Assembly: GCF_040183065.1 (NCBI RefSeq)
Contig: NC_091119.1
Span: 185,751,043 to 185,815,042 of the forward strand
Direction: 5' to 3'
Source of the DNA: Periplaneta americana
Lineage: Eukaryota > Arthropoda > Insecta > Blattodea > Blattidae
DNA: 64,000 bases
The position numbers and the translations under genes were made by a program. Of this stretch, positions 34,850 through 47,311 are shown in pieces. The notes below the pieces were generated by a model. That model made no database searches and was not told the origin of the DNA. It was given only the letters and a program-made list of their open reading frames with translations. Each line of letters opens with the position of its first letter. Positions within the stretch are counted from its first letter, which is position 1.

Positions 34850-35420
34850 GGGCCAAAATATTTATAGAAAATGGAACAATGAAACAAGTAGAACATTTTA
34901 ATTACCTGGATGTAATAGAACATACGGCTAAGATAAGGATATATTAAAAGTAAATTACAGAGATATCAGACAATGGATAGAATAATCAGAAGAACTTTTA
35001 AAAGCAGGAAGAGACACACAGATATGATTTTATAAAGTAATGGTTATCCCTTCCCTATTATATAGAAGTGAATCATGGGTACCAACACAAAGGGATAAAT
35101 CTCATATACAGGTAACAGAAATTAAATTCTTAAGATCTATAAACGGATGCACTAAACTAGATAAAATACACAATGAAGATATTAGAGAAGAATTGAGAAT
35201 TTATGCATTTGGGGATAAGGCAGAGGAACATACACAAAATTAGAGAGATCACTTAGAAAGAATGAACTCTACAAGACTCCCAGAAATAATAATGTTATAG
35301 TCTATATACCAACAGGAAAGAGAGAATCTGGAAGACTGAAGAAGAGATGGAGTTGAAATGGGGCTGTAAGAGATCACAAGGCCTAATACGCGAAAGAAAG
35401 AAAGAGAAGAAGACATTTAA
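34850..35420 (+). pseudogene. LINE relic (reverse transcriptase C-terminal region)
   Basis: A readable block 35040-35243 encodes LLYRSESWVPTQRDKSHIQ, TEIKFLRSINGCTKLDKIHN and EDIREELRIYAF, followed in other frames by ERMNSTRLPEIIM. This is the end of an RTE-like polyprotein of a different subfamily from the abundant one, broken by several frameshifts. Located in MFSD12 intron 6. Confidence 0.7.
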
Positions 35421-35557
35421 GTTTAGCAAAGCATAGTTCAATAAATAGAGGAAGAATATTAAATATGTTATCATTTATGGCAATTTTCTAACATGTAGCA
35501 TGAACTTTAACACATAAGATATTATTACATATAAAAATATGTAAGTACCATACATAC

Positions 35558-35669
35558 CTAGGAACACTGCTACACCATAAATTGAAAATGTAAGAAGTTG
35601 TGGTATCATTCCAAAACGTAACCACAGGCAACCAGAGATGCTTATAATAGCTCCGAATAAATAGCTGAG
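35558..35669 (-). CDS. Mfsd12: MFSD12, exon 6
   Basis: Acceptor tttcttttcag at 35670 upwards; donor gtatgt below 35558. Enters in phase 0 and leaves one base. Encodes LSYLFGAIISISGCLWLRFG and PQLLTFSIYGVAVFLG, two predicted membrane helices of the C-terminal half. Confidence 0.88.
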
Positions 35670-36137
35670 CTGAAAAGAAATTGTTTTGCTTTAGAATTGA
35701 AACTCGCCCAAACTTTAGTTTAAAATTATTTAATTCTTGTGTGATTTAGTTGCATGTATTACATGTATAAAGATATTTCTGTAAAATAAAGTGAGATTTT
35801 GTGAAATACAATCATTTACCCATTACTGGTACTTCGAGTATATTTTAAGGCAGAATAAGAAATGAGTGCATTCCTCAAATTTGCTGAAAGTTAGGTACTC
35901 TTGAGAAAACAATGATCCCAAACTTATGCATTTATTAAGGAATAACTTAAATGATAAAAATATTTTATATGAATATTTACATTTGAACCAATAGCCGACA
36001 TTGAACAAACCTAATGGCTAAGAACACTTGTTCCCAGTATGGATTGCACAAATCTCTCTCCAAGACAAAGTGTTATGGTGCATGCATGTCATAGATTTTG
36101 TTTGCATGGCAAAATTTTCACTTCACATCTCTTTTAA

Positions 36138-36831
36138 GGGGTTAGGAACAGCTTAAAGGAGTAAAATTTTGGAAATATTCAACATTTTTTTCCTCCATTA
36201 CTCTATCTTGTACAATAATGGAAATTAGTATGTGTAAAACACTGTCCTTCTGCTATAAACATATTTTTACGATTAAAAAAATTATTTTATTTATTTATTT
36301 TTTTTTCAAAATTCAAAGTTCACTGTGCAGTGATGAAGCATTTCCCTCATAACTTAAAAAGTATCCAACATTCTGTGATGAAATTTTTTGTGTGTGTTTA
36401 TGCATATCATATCTACAATATGATGCAAAATCACTTCTCTACCTTTGATAGTTTGTCTGATAAAAAATAAATTCATTAAAAAATGGTCAAATATCTAACA
36501 CAAAATAAAAAAAAAATGTTGTTTATTAAGGAATGTATTTGGAAGTTGATATTCTAAACATGAGTTTCAGCAATAAAATAAAAGAGAGAGAACATGAAAA
36601 AGTTAACAAGTTTATGAGTTGTGAGGGAAACGCTTCATCGCTGCACAGTGAACTATAAATAAAAAAAAAAATAATAAATATTTTTTTAAATCTTAAAAAT
36701 ATTTTTTTCATATAGGAGAAGGACAGTGTTTTACACATACCAATTTTCATTATTGTACAAGATACAGTAAAGGAGGAAAAAAATGTTGAGTATTTCCAAA
36801 AATTTTACTGCTGTAAGCTGTACTTAACCCC
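36138..36831. mobile_element. Fold-back MITE with TTAA ends, copy 1
   Basis: Long inverted arms (each about 300 bases) begin ggggttaggaacagctta and contain ttcctccattactctatctt-like and aaacactgtccttc words. TTAA flanks both sides (36134-36137 and 36832-36835), which suggests a piggyBac-type non-autonomous element. No transposase. Located in MFSD12 intron 5. Confidence 0.75.
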
Positions 36832-37402
36832 TTAATAAATAAGATTACCAGAATATTTTCTGATGGCTAAATTTGGACACTTCGAAAACAAGATTTAACA
36901 AGATTAAATATTGTAGAGATGAGATATTTTTAATAGGAGAACAGCTGGATATGCTTTGTTAAACCACAAAAGAAATTAAAACGTTTTACAAGAATTAGGA
37001 ATGCATTTATTTTAGAAATAATCGGAAATTACAAGTCTGTAATTGTTCTTGTTTTCATTCTGTTAATCTTCTATTCTTCCAGAGAATGTTGTATCAGATG
37101 CATCAGTTGACTTGCATAAATAATTGAAGGATCTTGAGGAATTGAAATTGTATGTTTCTAAATTGCAAACAATTTCGGACAAAAGGGACCATGCCTTAAA
37201 CCTGAGACTGTCTTGGAAAATTGTTTTTAATTGAATGACTTTGACTCATTGTGTGAATTTATATTTGTAAAATGTTATTTAGAGGTTGGAAGAATCCTAT
37301 TTGTATGGTGTCCTCATTTTTATGTTTCAAGATATGGTAACCATAGCAAAGAATTTTAATGAAATATCATTATTGGGCACATGTCAGCTATTGGAGCTCC
37401 AC

Positions 37403-37580
37403 CACAGTCTAGTATATACAGTCACGAAGCTCAATATGTAGTAAATATGCATCCATAGGTAGTTGCTAACCACTAGAATCGCTAATATCGCCACATTACA
37501 GACGCGAAATATTACCGGCACAGTCTATTGTTCCTAGCACCCTCACAACTCAAGTTTCGTGACTGTATTACTAGACTGTG
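37403..37580. mobile_element. CACAG-type MITE, copy 3 (most complete)
   Basis: CACAGTCTAGTATATACAG at the left and TAGACTGTG at the right, with inverted arms of about 30 bases. Flanks gctccac (37396-37402) and gcttcac (37581-37587) match in 6 of 7. It ends 38 bases from the exon 5 splice donor of MFSD12. Confidence 0.78.
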
Positions 37581-37620
37581 GCTTCACCTTGTTTGGTATT
37601 TTTTTTACAGAGAAACTTAC

Positions 37621-37971
37621 CTTGCTGCCATAATAATTATTAAAATACTTGATTCCTATGGATGCAGTGAAGGAAGACAGATAGCACACTAGCGGCACAG
37701 TGGCTATCAGTTCTGTGCCCTTGTTGAGGCTCTCGTTGAGGTAGAGTGGCATGTACACGAGGCTTATGGTGAGGAACAGGCGGCTCGTAACATAGAGAAA
37801 TGCGACTTGGAAGAGAGTCGGCGAGTGGAAGTAGCTCAGAATTCTTCTAGTTTCAGGAACGTCGTGCTCTATTATCAGAGATTGCATGGCTTGTGTGTTC
37901 ACCTTGCGCAAACCAATGTGGAAAAGACTGTTTGTTATTATGCCTATCACGATCCCAATTATAACAACATC
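37621..37971 (-). CDS. Mfsd12: MFSD12, exon 5
   Basis: Acceptor tatttctacag at 37972 upwards; donor gtaagt at 37620 downwards; 117 codons in phase 0 at both ends. It encodes the helix DVVIIGIVIGIITNSLFHIG, the central cytosolic loop (QSLIIEHDVPETRRILSYF), then FQVAFLYVTSRLFLTISLVY, MPLYLNESL and ATVPLVCYLSSFTASI. The sequence MPLYLNE with the preceding helix is typical of MFSD12. Confidence 0.92.
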
Positions 37972-38414
37972 CTGTAGAAATAAGGACACTGTTAAAAGGC
38001 ATCATCATCGTCCTCAAATGTTGGACTTCAGCAAACAAATTCTTTGGTTGGTGGGAAAAGGCCAAGTCAAAAAAAAATAATTTTTCAGGAGAGACTTTCT
38101 TTTTAATTTACTATTAACTGAATATAAGTATAATAATGAAATTCACGTATGTTAAAGTAAGACCCCTTTCAATTTAAAATACAAGAAAGTTTATTATTTA
38201 AAATTTAGAAAAAAATACTAGACATGTGATTAGGTACAACACAAAAATCGACTTTTTTTGACTGATGTGCCTTTTCCCGCCGACCAAAGAACTAATATCG
38301 TTTGTCAAACTTTCATTTGTGGCTTAAAATTAATATTCTTTTTCCATGAAGACTAATTTAATGCTTTTTATCGAACACATTACACGAAATAATACAAAAG
38401 GCTATTGAAATGTA

Positions 38415-38624
38415 CACTACTGATCAAAAGTTTTCGATCACCTATCACAATTATGGATTTGTGGTTAAAACAGGGATTTAGTTTTGAATATTCTATCATA
38501 TCATAATGCTAGAGAGAGAAAATATTTATTTTGTTGGTCTATTTAATTTGTCTGATGTGTTTATACATTGAAATAAAGTATATAGTTGTTTTCATAGCTG
38601 ATCGAAAACTTTTGACTGGTAGTG
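38415..38624. mobile_element. Tc1-type MITE
   Basis: CACTACTGATCAAAAGTTTT at the left and its inverse ending ggtagtg at the right, flanked by TA at 38413-38414 and 38625-38626. The ends are of the well-known Tc1 type. The 210 bases hold no coding sequence. MFSD12 intron 4. Confidence 0.88.
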
Positions 38625-38639
38625 TATATAATATAAATA

Positions 38640-38955
38640 ATAACCCGTGGTGCTACAGCCCATGAAGGGCCTAGACCGACCAGCCGGCTGCTGGCCTCAT
38701 GCCCACATGCCGAAGCAGAGATGGACGATCATCCAACCAGAATGGAGGTATCGTGTGGTTAGCACGATGATCCCCCCCAGCTGTTATAGCTGGTATTCGC
38801 AACCGGATTTCACTACCTATCGTAGCTCCCCAAGTGCATCACGATACTGGGTGGGCACCGGTCCCATATACTGGCCGAAATTTCATGAGAAAATTTCTTC
38901 CCCCATGAGGACTCGAACCAGCGCGCATTCCGTAACGCGAGTCCTAGGCAGATAT
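38640..38955 (+). mobile_element. SINE-like repeat, insect-wide type
   Basis: GC-rich against its surroundings; contains agggcctagaccgaccag, gatggacgatcatccaacca and a tRNA-like end (gaggactcgaaccagcgcgc). I recognise this as a repeat common in insect genomes. The open frame across it is incidental. Confidence 0.6.
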
Positions 38956-39509
38956 AATATAAAAGTGAAGTAAATTATAGAGACAATAATTAAATATCAT
39001 TTATCAGTTTTGTTCACTTTATATTGTCCACAGTTCATTTTCATTTGATACACTGACATTTCGTCCACTTTTATTTTGTCCATAAAGGATTTGTCCACTT
39101 TCAATAATATTGGGTTCAAAAATATTTTGTCCATTTTTTCTAAAGTCCATTTAAAATTTTTTCCATAGAACTAAATACAAGACAAGTTGAATTGCAGTTA
39201 ATAAAAAACATTTTCATCGTTATTAATGTGCTTTCTTATGATTCCCAAGATAGTGAAATCCAATTTGATCTATGGTACGTGCCAGAAGTCTTAATGAGGA
39301 ATCAAATTTATACATTACAATTTCGAAGACATTATAATGACATATCCTTCGTCTATAGGTAAGGATAAAATAGTTTATAACAATTACATGTCAGTTCCAT
39401 TCCTTTAGCAAAAATGGAGACAATCATATTCGCGGAGCGAAAATCATGACATATGCAATGTCTATTGTGTGACAAACAGGAATATAAATGTTCGTATGCA
39501 TGTATTCAA

Positions 39510-40207
39510 GGGGTTAGATACAGCTTAAAGGAGTAAAATTGTGGAAATATTCAACATTTTTTTCCTCCAGTACTGTATCTTGTACAATAATGAAAATTAG
39601 TATGTGTAAAACACTGTCCTCCTTCTATAAATGATAAAAATATTTTGTCGATTTAAAAAAAATATTTATATGTCTTTTGAAAATTCAAAATTTACTGTGC
39701 AGTGATGAAGCATTTCCCTCATAACTCAGAGTATCCAACATTCTGCGATGAAATTTTTTGTGTGTATTTATGGGTGTCATATCTACAATATGATGCAAAA
39801 TCACTCCTCTACCTTTGATGGATTGTCTGATAAAAAATAGATTCATTTAAAAAGTGGTCAAATATCAGTATTTTCTTCTGACACAAAAATAAAAAAAATA
39901 TTATTTATTAAGGAATGTAGTTGAAAGAGCATAATATTGTAAGCATGAGTTTCAGCAATAAAATAAAAGAGAGAGGACATGAAAAAGTTAACAAGTTTAC
40001 GAATTATGAGGGAAACACTTCATCACTGCACAGTGAAAATGTATATATAAAGATATTTTTTTAAATCGTAAAAATATTTTTTTTTATATAGCAGAAGGAC
40101 AGTATTTTACACATACAAATTTTCATTATTATACAAGATACAGTAATGGAAGGAAAAAATATTGAATATTTACAAAAATTTTACTGCTGTAAGCTGTACC
40201 TAACCCC
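39510..40207. mobile_element. Fold-back MITE with TTAA ends, copy 2
   Basis: Same family and orientation as 36138-36831, 698 bases long. Flanks are tcaa on the left and ttaa on the right, so the left duplication has mutated. MFSD12 intron 4. Confidence 0.75.
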
Positions 40208-40209
40208 TT

Positions 40210-40880
40210 AAGGAACGTAAGCACACACATGCTGGGAATAGAGCTGAAGTTGGTGCGAAAAACGCTATGGCAGGAATCCAAAGAAGGGCTTAACAACAAC
40301 CAAATTAATCTCCCGCAGCCATAATAAGGAAAGGAAACAATGTAGCCTATTGATGTAGGATATTATTGTATGCTACACATAGGGCCTGTTTAAAGCCAGA
40401 ACCATGCATTGGAAAAGTGAGTTGAAGATTGCTTATAAAACTATTGTGAGGCTTGTTCTTTGTTATAGTTCTGGAACATGGAAATTGACAAAGAGAAGTA
40501 TGCTGAATAAATTTGAAAGAAAGATTTTTACGAAACATAAGGCCTATTTGGGCTAGAATTAGATGGAGATATAAGGAGAATCAGATATAATAAAGAAATT
40601 CTTATATATGTATGAAATGGAAAGTTACAACATTTATTAAGATTCAAAGGTTGCAATAGATTGGTCGTTTGTTAGAACGGATGAAGATCGCATACCCAAA
40701 CACTGTATGGCAAAAGAAGAATAGGAAAACATAAGGCCAGATGGCAAGATGCACTGAAAGAGATTCTAAAAGCCTATTACATGTTAAGACATGGAAAATA
40801 AAAGTCAAAGAACGGAATTTCTGGAAGTGACACATTGAAGATGCCAAGGCTCTTAATTTGGGTTGTAGCGCCAATAAAAA
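40210..40880 (+). pseudogene. LINE relic, heavily decayed
   Basis: Plus-strand fragments in shifting frames (KMLNKFERKILR-type block near 40495, QRLQWIGRLLERM near 40650, GQMARC-type and WKIKVKERNFWK near 40800) match the C-terminal region of LINE reverse transcriptase proteins. No frame is open for long. Confidence 0.5.
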
Positions 40881-41219
40881 AGTGATATTGATGTGACATA
40901 TAAAAAATTTGTGTTGATCATAAAGAAATAACTAAATATGAGACACAAAGAGTACCGCGAATATGAAATTGAAGTAATCATTTTTTTAAGAGTTATTTAC
41001 CTGTAATGAAGATTGCTGGACTTAATAACATTATTTTATTTTCTTTCTTCTTTTTTTGCTCTCGTTAACCCTTAATTTCTCTTTCCCTTCTTGTATTTTA
41101 CTCTAGATTTCATAATAGTCTCGTGCCAAACTGATTCAAGTAAACTGAAGAGTGAAAAAGACTAACAAAGAAATATATTTTAAATTAAATTTGTTAGTGA
41201 ATAGTTGTGTGTAACTTAC

Positions 41220-41337
41220 TCTAAATTTGAAAGCATCATCTGGTCCTATTTTATCCAATCCGGTACCTTTTGTGGCATGAAATACACACCATGTGATAAT
41301 GTATACAGCCACACTCGAACAAACTGATGCAGTGTAC
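41220..41337 (-). CDS. Mfsd12: MFSD12, exon 4
   Basis: Acceptor tttctttatag at 41338 upwards; donor gtaagt at 41219 downwards. Completes the split Arg codon, then 39 codons: TASVCSSVAVYIITWCVFHA (helix) and the loop GTGLDKIGPDDAFKFR. GPDD-x-FxxR is conserved in the family at the end of the N-terminal half. Confidence 0.9.
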
Positions 41338-42046
41338 CTATAAAGAAATAAAAGCTCATAGTATTTGTATTTTTGTTCAGTAGTTACGTATGGGTTGAAT
41401 TGAATTTGAGAAGCTGTAGTTTAGATTCAATAAAGGAGTTAGATTCGTGACTGATTCCTACAGAAATATGAAGATAATTGAAAGGGTCATGTACAGAAAA
41501 TGTCTGAAGGTACATGGCCAAAATAAGCCTTAAATTATGGACGTTATGGATAACACTGGTATGCCACCATTGAACCCGCAAGGAATAATTATTGGGGCCT
41601 GAGTCTAAATTGGAAGATTTAGTTTTTTTTTAGTTTGGAAATTTGATTACATGAATGATCATTTGTGTTATATTTATAATCCATAATTTTATTCGCAATG
41701 AATTGATTTATTATTGCAGAAGTTAAAAAAATAACAGTTTTAACACTTTCTGAAAAATCATACATAAAATTTTAAGATACAGTCTTAGAAAAATTCTTTC
41801 CGAGATTCAACTTACATTACAAAGTCTATAAAAAAAAATGGTGTTAAAATATGTGCAGTCCACATATCGATGTTTTCAAAACTGGAAACCTAATACTCAG
41901 TGAGGCAAAGAAAAGGTAACTGAACTGCATTTGTAAATTAATTAATATCATTTTAATATAAATAATACTAGAGAAAAATAAATGTACGTAGTGTTTATAA
42001 ATTTAGAAAAGGCTTTTCACAGAGTGGATTGGAATAAACTTATGAG

Positions 42047-43197
42047 TAGACTTCGTTGAATTGCCACACGCATCATGCAATCAGTTTGCCTATGTACGGT
42101 AGTATAGAGGAGGTGGGCGACATCCCAGTCTCGTAGTATAAGCAGTTCATGTTAAGAGATGTGACTGGTCCAAATAGATAGAGCAGTTACAGCTAATGTA
42201 TGCCTATATAAGCACTTGTTTTTGCATTACTCTGGTTGGAATAGTCAAAGCTTAACATATTTGTTCAGTGCAGACAAGAATTCAATCAAACATGCTACAA
42301 TGAGAGTGTTGCTGTTCTAAACAATTGCCCCTGGAATACCCTTGCCCCTGCAGCCAGTCTTGACTCGTTGGGAAACGTGGTTGGATGCTGTTAATTATTA
42401 TGCAGAACATTACGGAAAAATAATGGAGATAATTGATGCAATGGATTGCACAGACAGTTCCGCTGTTGCAGCTGTAAAATCATTGCCTTCTGAACAGCTA
42501 TTGGAAGATATTCTGTTCATTGGTTCTGATTTTAATATCGTGTCCTAAAGCATCACCCTGTTAGAATCGTCTAAACTTCAACTCTCAGAAGCCCTTAATA
42601 TAGTGGATAAAGTATCACAAACCGTTATCCAAAATAACAATTCACTAATTTCAGAAAAAGTGAAATGTAAGTTGAGAAACATTATTGTTAAAAATTGTGC
42701 CTATTCACAACTTCGTATTATAAATGATGTACTATCAGGTCACGACAAGACGTCTGAAGTTGGTGTGCTAAAAAGTAGTGACTTTCCGTTCTTCAAATAT
42801 ACACCTACTACATCGTGTGAAGTTGAACGTACATTTATTTAATATAAAAACTATTTAAGTGACCATCGGAGGAGGTTCACTTTGCAGTCGCCCAAAATGT
42901 ACGTAACTCTTTACTGCAATGCACATATTCAAGGATGATGTATCTTACATTCAATTTTAAGAGTTAATATAATTTCACTACAAAATAATTTTGTATTTAC
43001 ATGTTTAGACATTTCTTACTTCAATGATCATTCATTATATTTCTTGAAAGCAGGATACAGGTTTTATTGTAACCGCAGTATACTGCTCAATGTTTACATC
43101 AGAGGCATACTCTATCCGTTGCACACCCCCTTCTCATACAGTCTATACCACGAGCGCAGTAAACCTTACGATTCTCTTGGCAATTCCACGAAGTCTA
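42047..43197 (+). mobile_element. hAT-family transposon, internally deleted
   Basis: Inverted ends tagacttcgttgaattgcc and, at the right, the inverse with one mismatch in 19. The 8-bp target duplication cttatgag (42039-42046 and 43198-43205) is the hAT hallmark. Inside are the transposase C-terminal pieces listed separately. At 1151 bases it is much shorter than an autonomous hAT. Confidence 0.9.
42342..42900 (+). pseudogene. hAT transposase C-terminal remnant
   Basis: Reads PLQPVLTRWETWLDAVNYYA, then SEQLLEDILF; a stop at 42546 interrupts, and coding resumes to 42842 with SEALNIVDKVSQ, VGVLKSSDFPFFKY and TTSCEVERTF. The last block, followed by another stop and YKNYLSDHRRRFT, is the hAT dimerisation region. 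The N-terminal zinc finger and the catalytic first half are missing. Confidence 0.85.
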
Positions 43198-44384
43198 CTT
43201 ATGAGGATCCTGAATAAAATTCGTGTGGATTGAAAAGAGAGGAGGCTTTTCAATAATCTTCATATGATACAATAAGTAAAAGTCAGGATCGGAGAAGAAA
43301 TGTCAGATGGGAGCAGAATAAGGAGAGAAGTATGACAAGGATGCCCTTTATCACCTACCCTGTTCGACATTTTCTTGAAGATTATAGTGAAGAACTCTTT
43401 TCAGAATATGAGTGGAGTGATATTAGGTGGAAGAAAAATAAAGTGTATATAAGGCTGGTATGGCACTATCAAAGTTCTGGGACAAAAAATATGGTAAAAT
43501 ATTTTATCAAAGATCTGTGTAGGATTTTAAGTATGTTACACTATACAAAATATTTGATCAAAGATAACCTAAAATAAAGGAAAAAGAATCATAAGCCTCC
43601 ATGTATAGTTAAATAAAATAAAATAATTTTTATTGCAGATATGCAGAAATGAATGATTAACAGCAGTATGCATGTTTAGCTACAATTAGTTGAAAATATT
43701 ACAATATGCATATTGCTGACAAAGAAACAGAAAAGGAAACGTCTGTAGGTTAAACGATGGATTGCAAGACGTGGCATAAAGTATCCATCAAGACTATCTT
43801 AAAAAAAAAAAAGTACCTATAATGCGAGAACTTGAAAACATCTAGCTGTTGTCGGATTTGCTCACATTCATTGGATACATGCTCCTGTAACTTTTGTACG
43901 ATGTCGATGGGAGTGGTATACACCAATGTCTTTAAATGTTCCCATAGTCAGAAATTCAAAGGATTTAGGTCAGGTGATCCGGGAGAAAAGTTCAGAGCAG
44001 AAAAAGATATCAGATAATTAGAAAGCAGTAGGATATATGGATTTTATGCAGAGATAAAGAGGAAGGCAGAAAATAGGAAAAACTGGGTAATGTTGGTTTT
44101 GCAGTGAAAGACCTGCCCTTGGGCAGACAACTATGAATGAATGAATGAATGAATTATGTCACTTCCTCCATGGAACAGAAACATTTAATTTCTGTTACTT
44201 CAAATCCGTGTTTGTTTTGTACATCTTTTGTGTAGTGTCAAAATTTCGTTGCCATTTTGTATTGTAAATTTGGTGCTTGCATCATATAATAACTGTGCTT
44301 ATTGATGTTTATGTATAAGAAAAAAATTAATATTCAACTACTGAAGAAAAATTTTATAAACATAAAGCGAAGCACATGAAAGTA

Positions 44385-47281
44385 GGGGAGAGAGGGGATA
44401 CAGTGGACATGGGGATACAATGGACATATGCAAATTTCCCTCTGTATGACCTTCCATGTTGTCATCAATGACCAGAGATATTCATTTGTTCATATCTTAT
44501 GAAAGTACAGTGTTTTTGACCAGAAGTACAAAGATTATTTTCGAACAGCAGCATTTTCCAGTTTTTCGTAGTTTTGATGTAAATCTTGAGGTAAGTGCTA
44601 TTCTCTATTAAATAGTTTCTTTTCAAATCATAGTGCAAGTTATAACGTTGTATATTTGTGGATATTATGAGAATTCATTTCATGTATAATACTTTAGTGA
44701 GGTTGAAATCCTTTGTGAAAGAAAAGGAAAAAAGTACCAAACCAGAACATGGGGATATATTGGACAGTGATGTCCAATGTATCCCCTTAAATTGATATTC
44801 TTTTTTATATATTTTTTCAATATGTCTACATTAGATCAATGAACTATTTACTTTATTTGTCTGCAGATGCCTCTAGTCTACACTAGAAAAACAGATCGTG
44901 AGTTTTCTGAGGCGGATATTAAAGCAGCAGTTGATGATGTATTACATAATAATATATCTCTGTGAGCTTCTGCAGAACAGCATGGTGTCAAAAAATCCCG
45001 CTTGGCAAAGTATGTGAAGAAATCTTGGGAGGTTGGGTTTGATTCAATGAATTTCAAGTCCAATTTTAAGAATCTTCAAGTAATTCCAGGTCACATGGAA
45101 GAAGCTCTTGCTGATTGTTTGTTGTCATGTTCAGCTATGTTTTATGGGCTGACACCAAAACAAACAAGACGATTGGCTTTCGAATATGCTAAAAAGAATG
45201 AACTGATAACAATACCTGCATCTTGGGAAGCAAATGAGGCTGGTTTGGATTGGTTCTCAGCATTTTTGAAAAGACACCCAGCACTCTCAATCAGAACACC
45301 AGAAGCTACAAGTCTAGCCAGAATGCAGGCATTCAATAGAGCAACAGTGGGCCAATTCTTTGATAAGCTGGACATTGTGCTGCAGAGACATAAATTCATG
45401 CCGCATCAGATTTTAAATTTAGACGAGACTGGCTTGAACACTGTACCACCTGTGGTAAAAGTAATCGCAAAAAAAGGTGAAAAACAGGTAGGACAAGTGA
45501 CTTCCAGGGAGCTGGGTGAACTTACGACACAAGTTGGTATCATTTGCGCAAATGGGAATGCCGCATCAGATTTTCAATTTAGACGAGACTGGCTTGAACA
45601 CTGTACCACCTGTGGTAAAAGTAATCGCAAAAAAAGGTGAAAAACAGGTAGGACAAGTGACTTCCAAGGAGCGGGGTGAACTTACGACACAAGTTGGTAT
45701 CATTTGCGCAAATGGGAATGCCTTACCTCCTGTGTGGATATTCCCCCGCGTTCGCTTTGACAAAGCACGCATAATGGCTGGTGCACCTACAGGGGCTTTG
45801 GGTCTTGTCCACAAGTCAGGTTGGATGACAGCGGAAAATTTCTTGAACGTTTTGATATTTTTTTAAAGAAAATGTACGTTGTTCAAATGGAAATCCGGTG
45901 TTGCTGATCATGGATAATCATGAGTCCCACCTGAGTGTAGAAGGCCTAGGGAAATGGCATTACCATCTTGACCCTCCCACCACACACATCCAATAAGCTC
46001 CAGCCCCTGGACCGCTGCGTGTTTGGTCCTTTCAAGAAATTCTTCAATGAAGCAGTTAACGCCTAGCACCTTAGTCATCCAAATGAAAGTGTGACAATCT
46101 TTAATTACCACGAATGGGTGCAACTGCATGGGATAGAGCAGCAATCCCAGAAAACATTAAATCGGGATTTAAATCTTGTGGAATTTCTCCATTTGACCGA
46201 AATATATTCTCCGATGAACATTTCTTGTCGTTTGTAGTATCAGATCGTCCACCTCCAGTGCTTTTGAACTATCAAAGTTCTCCAGGATCAATTGCAGAAG
46301 AACAAGCAGGATCTAAAGTAGAAGATGCTATAATTACTTCAGTTGTCAGCTCTAGAACATTAGAAACTTCAACATCTTCGACAACCGAAAATGCATATGT
46401 CAGTCCTGAAGAAGTAAGGCCCTTTCCAAAAGCACCACCTCGCAAATTGTCCTGTCGTGGGCGAAAAAGGGGTCGTTGTATGATAGCAACAGATTCTCCA
46501 GAAAAAAATGAGATCGCAGAATGGAAGTGTAAAAACTCAAAGGGAAAACAGGCAGAGAAGAGGAGAGTTCGTCAGAGGTCTTCATCATCTTTAGAGGAAG
46601 TTTGTGAGTATACCTCTGACTCAGATCAAGACTCACATGAAAATGAAGTTGAACCCATTTACTCCCTACATTCCGGCGATTTTGTAATTGTCGGAGTTAG
46701 TGGCAAAAACACTTCAAGAAATTATGTAGCTCAAATTGTTAATCGAGCCGTGGATGGATATGATGTGAAATTTTTTAAACCTCAGATCGCTTCTAATCGG
46801 TTCATGGAAACTGATGAGCCAGTATCATTTGTGTCATACGAGGAGACTGTGCTGAAATTACCTGAACCTATCAAAGACAACAAAAAGCATTTTGAAAATA
46901 TGACCTATTTTGACTTCGATTTCATGCCATTTTGTATCCAATAATGTATTGTATTGATTGTACATATGTGAATTTAGTTGCAGTTTGTTAGTATTATTGT
47001 ATTTGAAATTTAGAGACCATGTATAATCATTTTTTTCTGTACACAAAATATTTTGATTTCTGTCCAATGTATCCCCATATCTGGGGATACTCTGGACAAA
47101 GTGTATTTCTTCAAATATATTCAAATGATTTCAGTTTTACTGATATGAAAATGATTAAAATTTTTAATGACAGCCAGACGTCCAACAAATCAAAACCAGG
47201 TGGAAAGAATCTTTTTAATTAATAAGCTTAGTGCACAAAAATTTAATAAGATAAAATGTCCAACGTATCCCCTTGCTCCCC
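44385..47281 (+). mobile_element. Full-length pogo-like DNA transposon
   Basis: The ends ggggagagaggggatacagt and, inverted at the right, ggggagcaaggggatacgtt are flanked by TA (44383-44384 and 47282-47283). Its 2897 bases carry a transposase of the pogo/CENP-B type in broken frames. It lies in MFSD12 intron 3 and ends 28 bases from the exon 3 splice donor. Confidence 0.88.
44868..46944 (+). pseudogene. Pogo-like transposase, broken by a 160-bp duplication and frameshifts
   Basis: The protein starts MPLVYTRKTDREFSEADIKA at 44868 and meets a stop at 44963. It is then open 45002-45640: helix-turn-helix and CENP-B-like DNA-binding part, then HQILNLDETGLNTVP (first catalytic D). Bases 45400-45559 are tandemly repeated as 45560-45719, shifting the frame. 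Coding continues 45516-45866 (VWIFPRVRFDKARIM, GLVHKSGWMT), then in shifted frames past MDNHESHLS near 45910 (second D), and is open again 46114-46944 with FKSCGISPFDRNIFSDEHFL and an acidic, Ser-rich C-terminal region ending DFDFMPFCIQ. With at least three lesions it cannot be active. Confidence 0.85.
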
Positions 47282-47311
47282 TACAACTTCGGTACAAGGT
47301 GAGGGACGTAC

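Larger units (their letters stand above)
41975..44155 (+). pseudogene. LINE relic split by a hAT insertion
   Basis: Reverse transcriptase coding YVVFINLEKAFHRVDWNKLM (from 41981) stops at 42046 and resumes at 43198-43206 with RILNKIRVDW, then QGCPLSPTLFDIFLKIIVKN from about 43335. A 3' end with KAENRKNWVMLVLQ and a (GAAT)n tail lies at 44060-44155. The interval 43600-43990 is not recognised and may be another insertion. Confidence 0.65.

Noticed and set aside
43600-43990. Possible coding fragment (CCRICSHSLDTCSC)
   Set aside because: Short, no recognisable domain; perhaps part of an unknown repeat inside the LINE relic.
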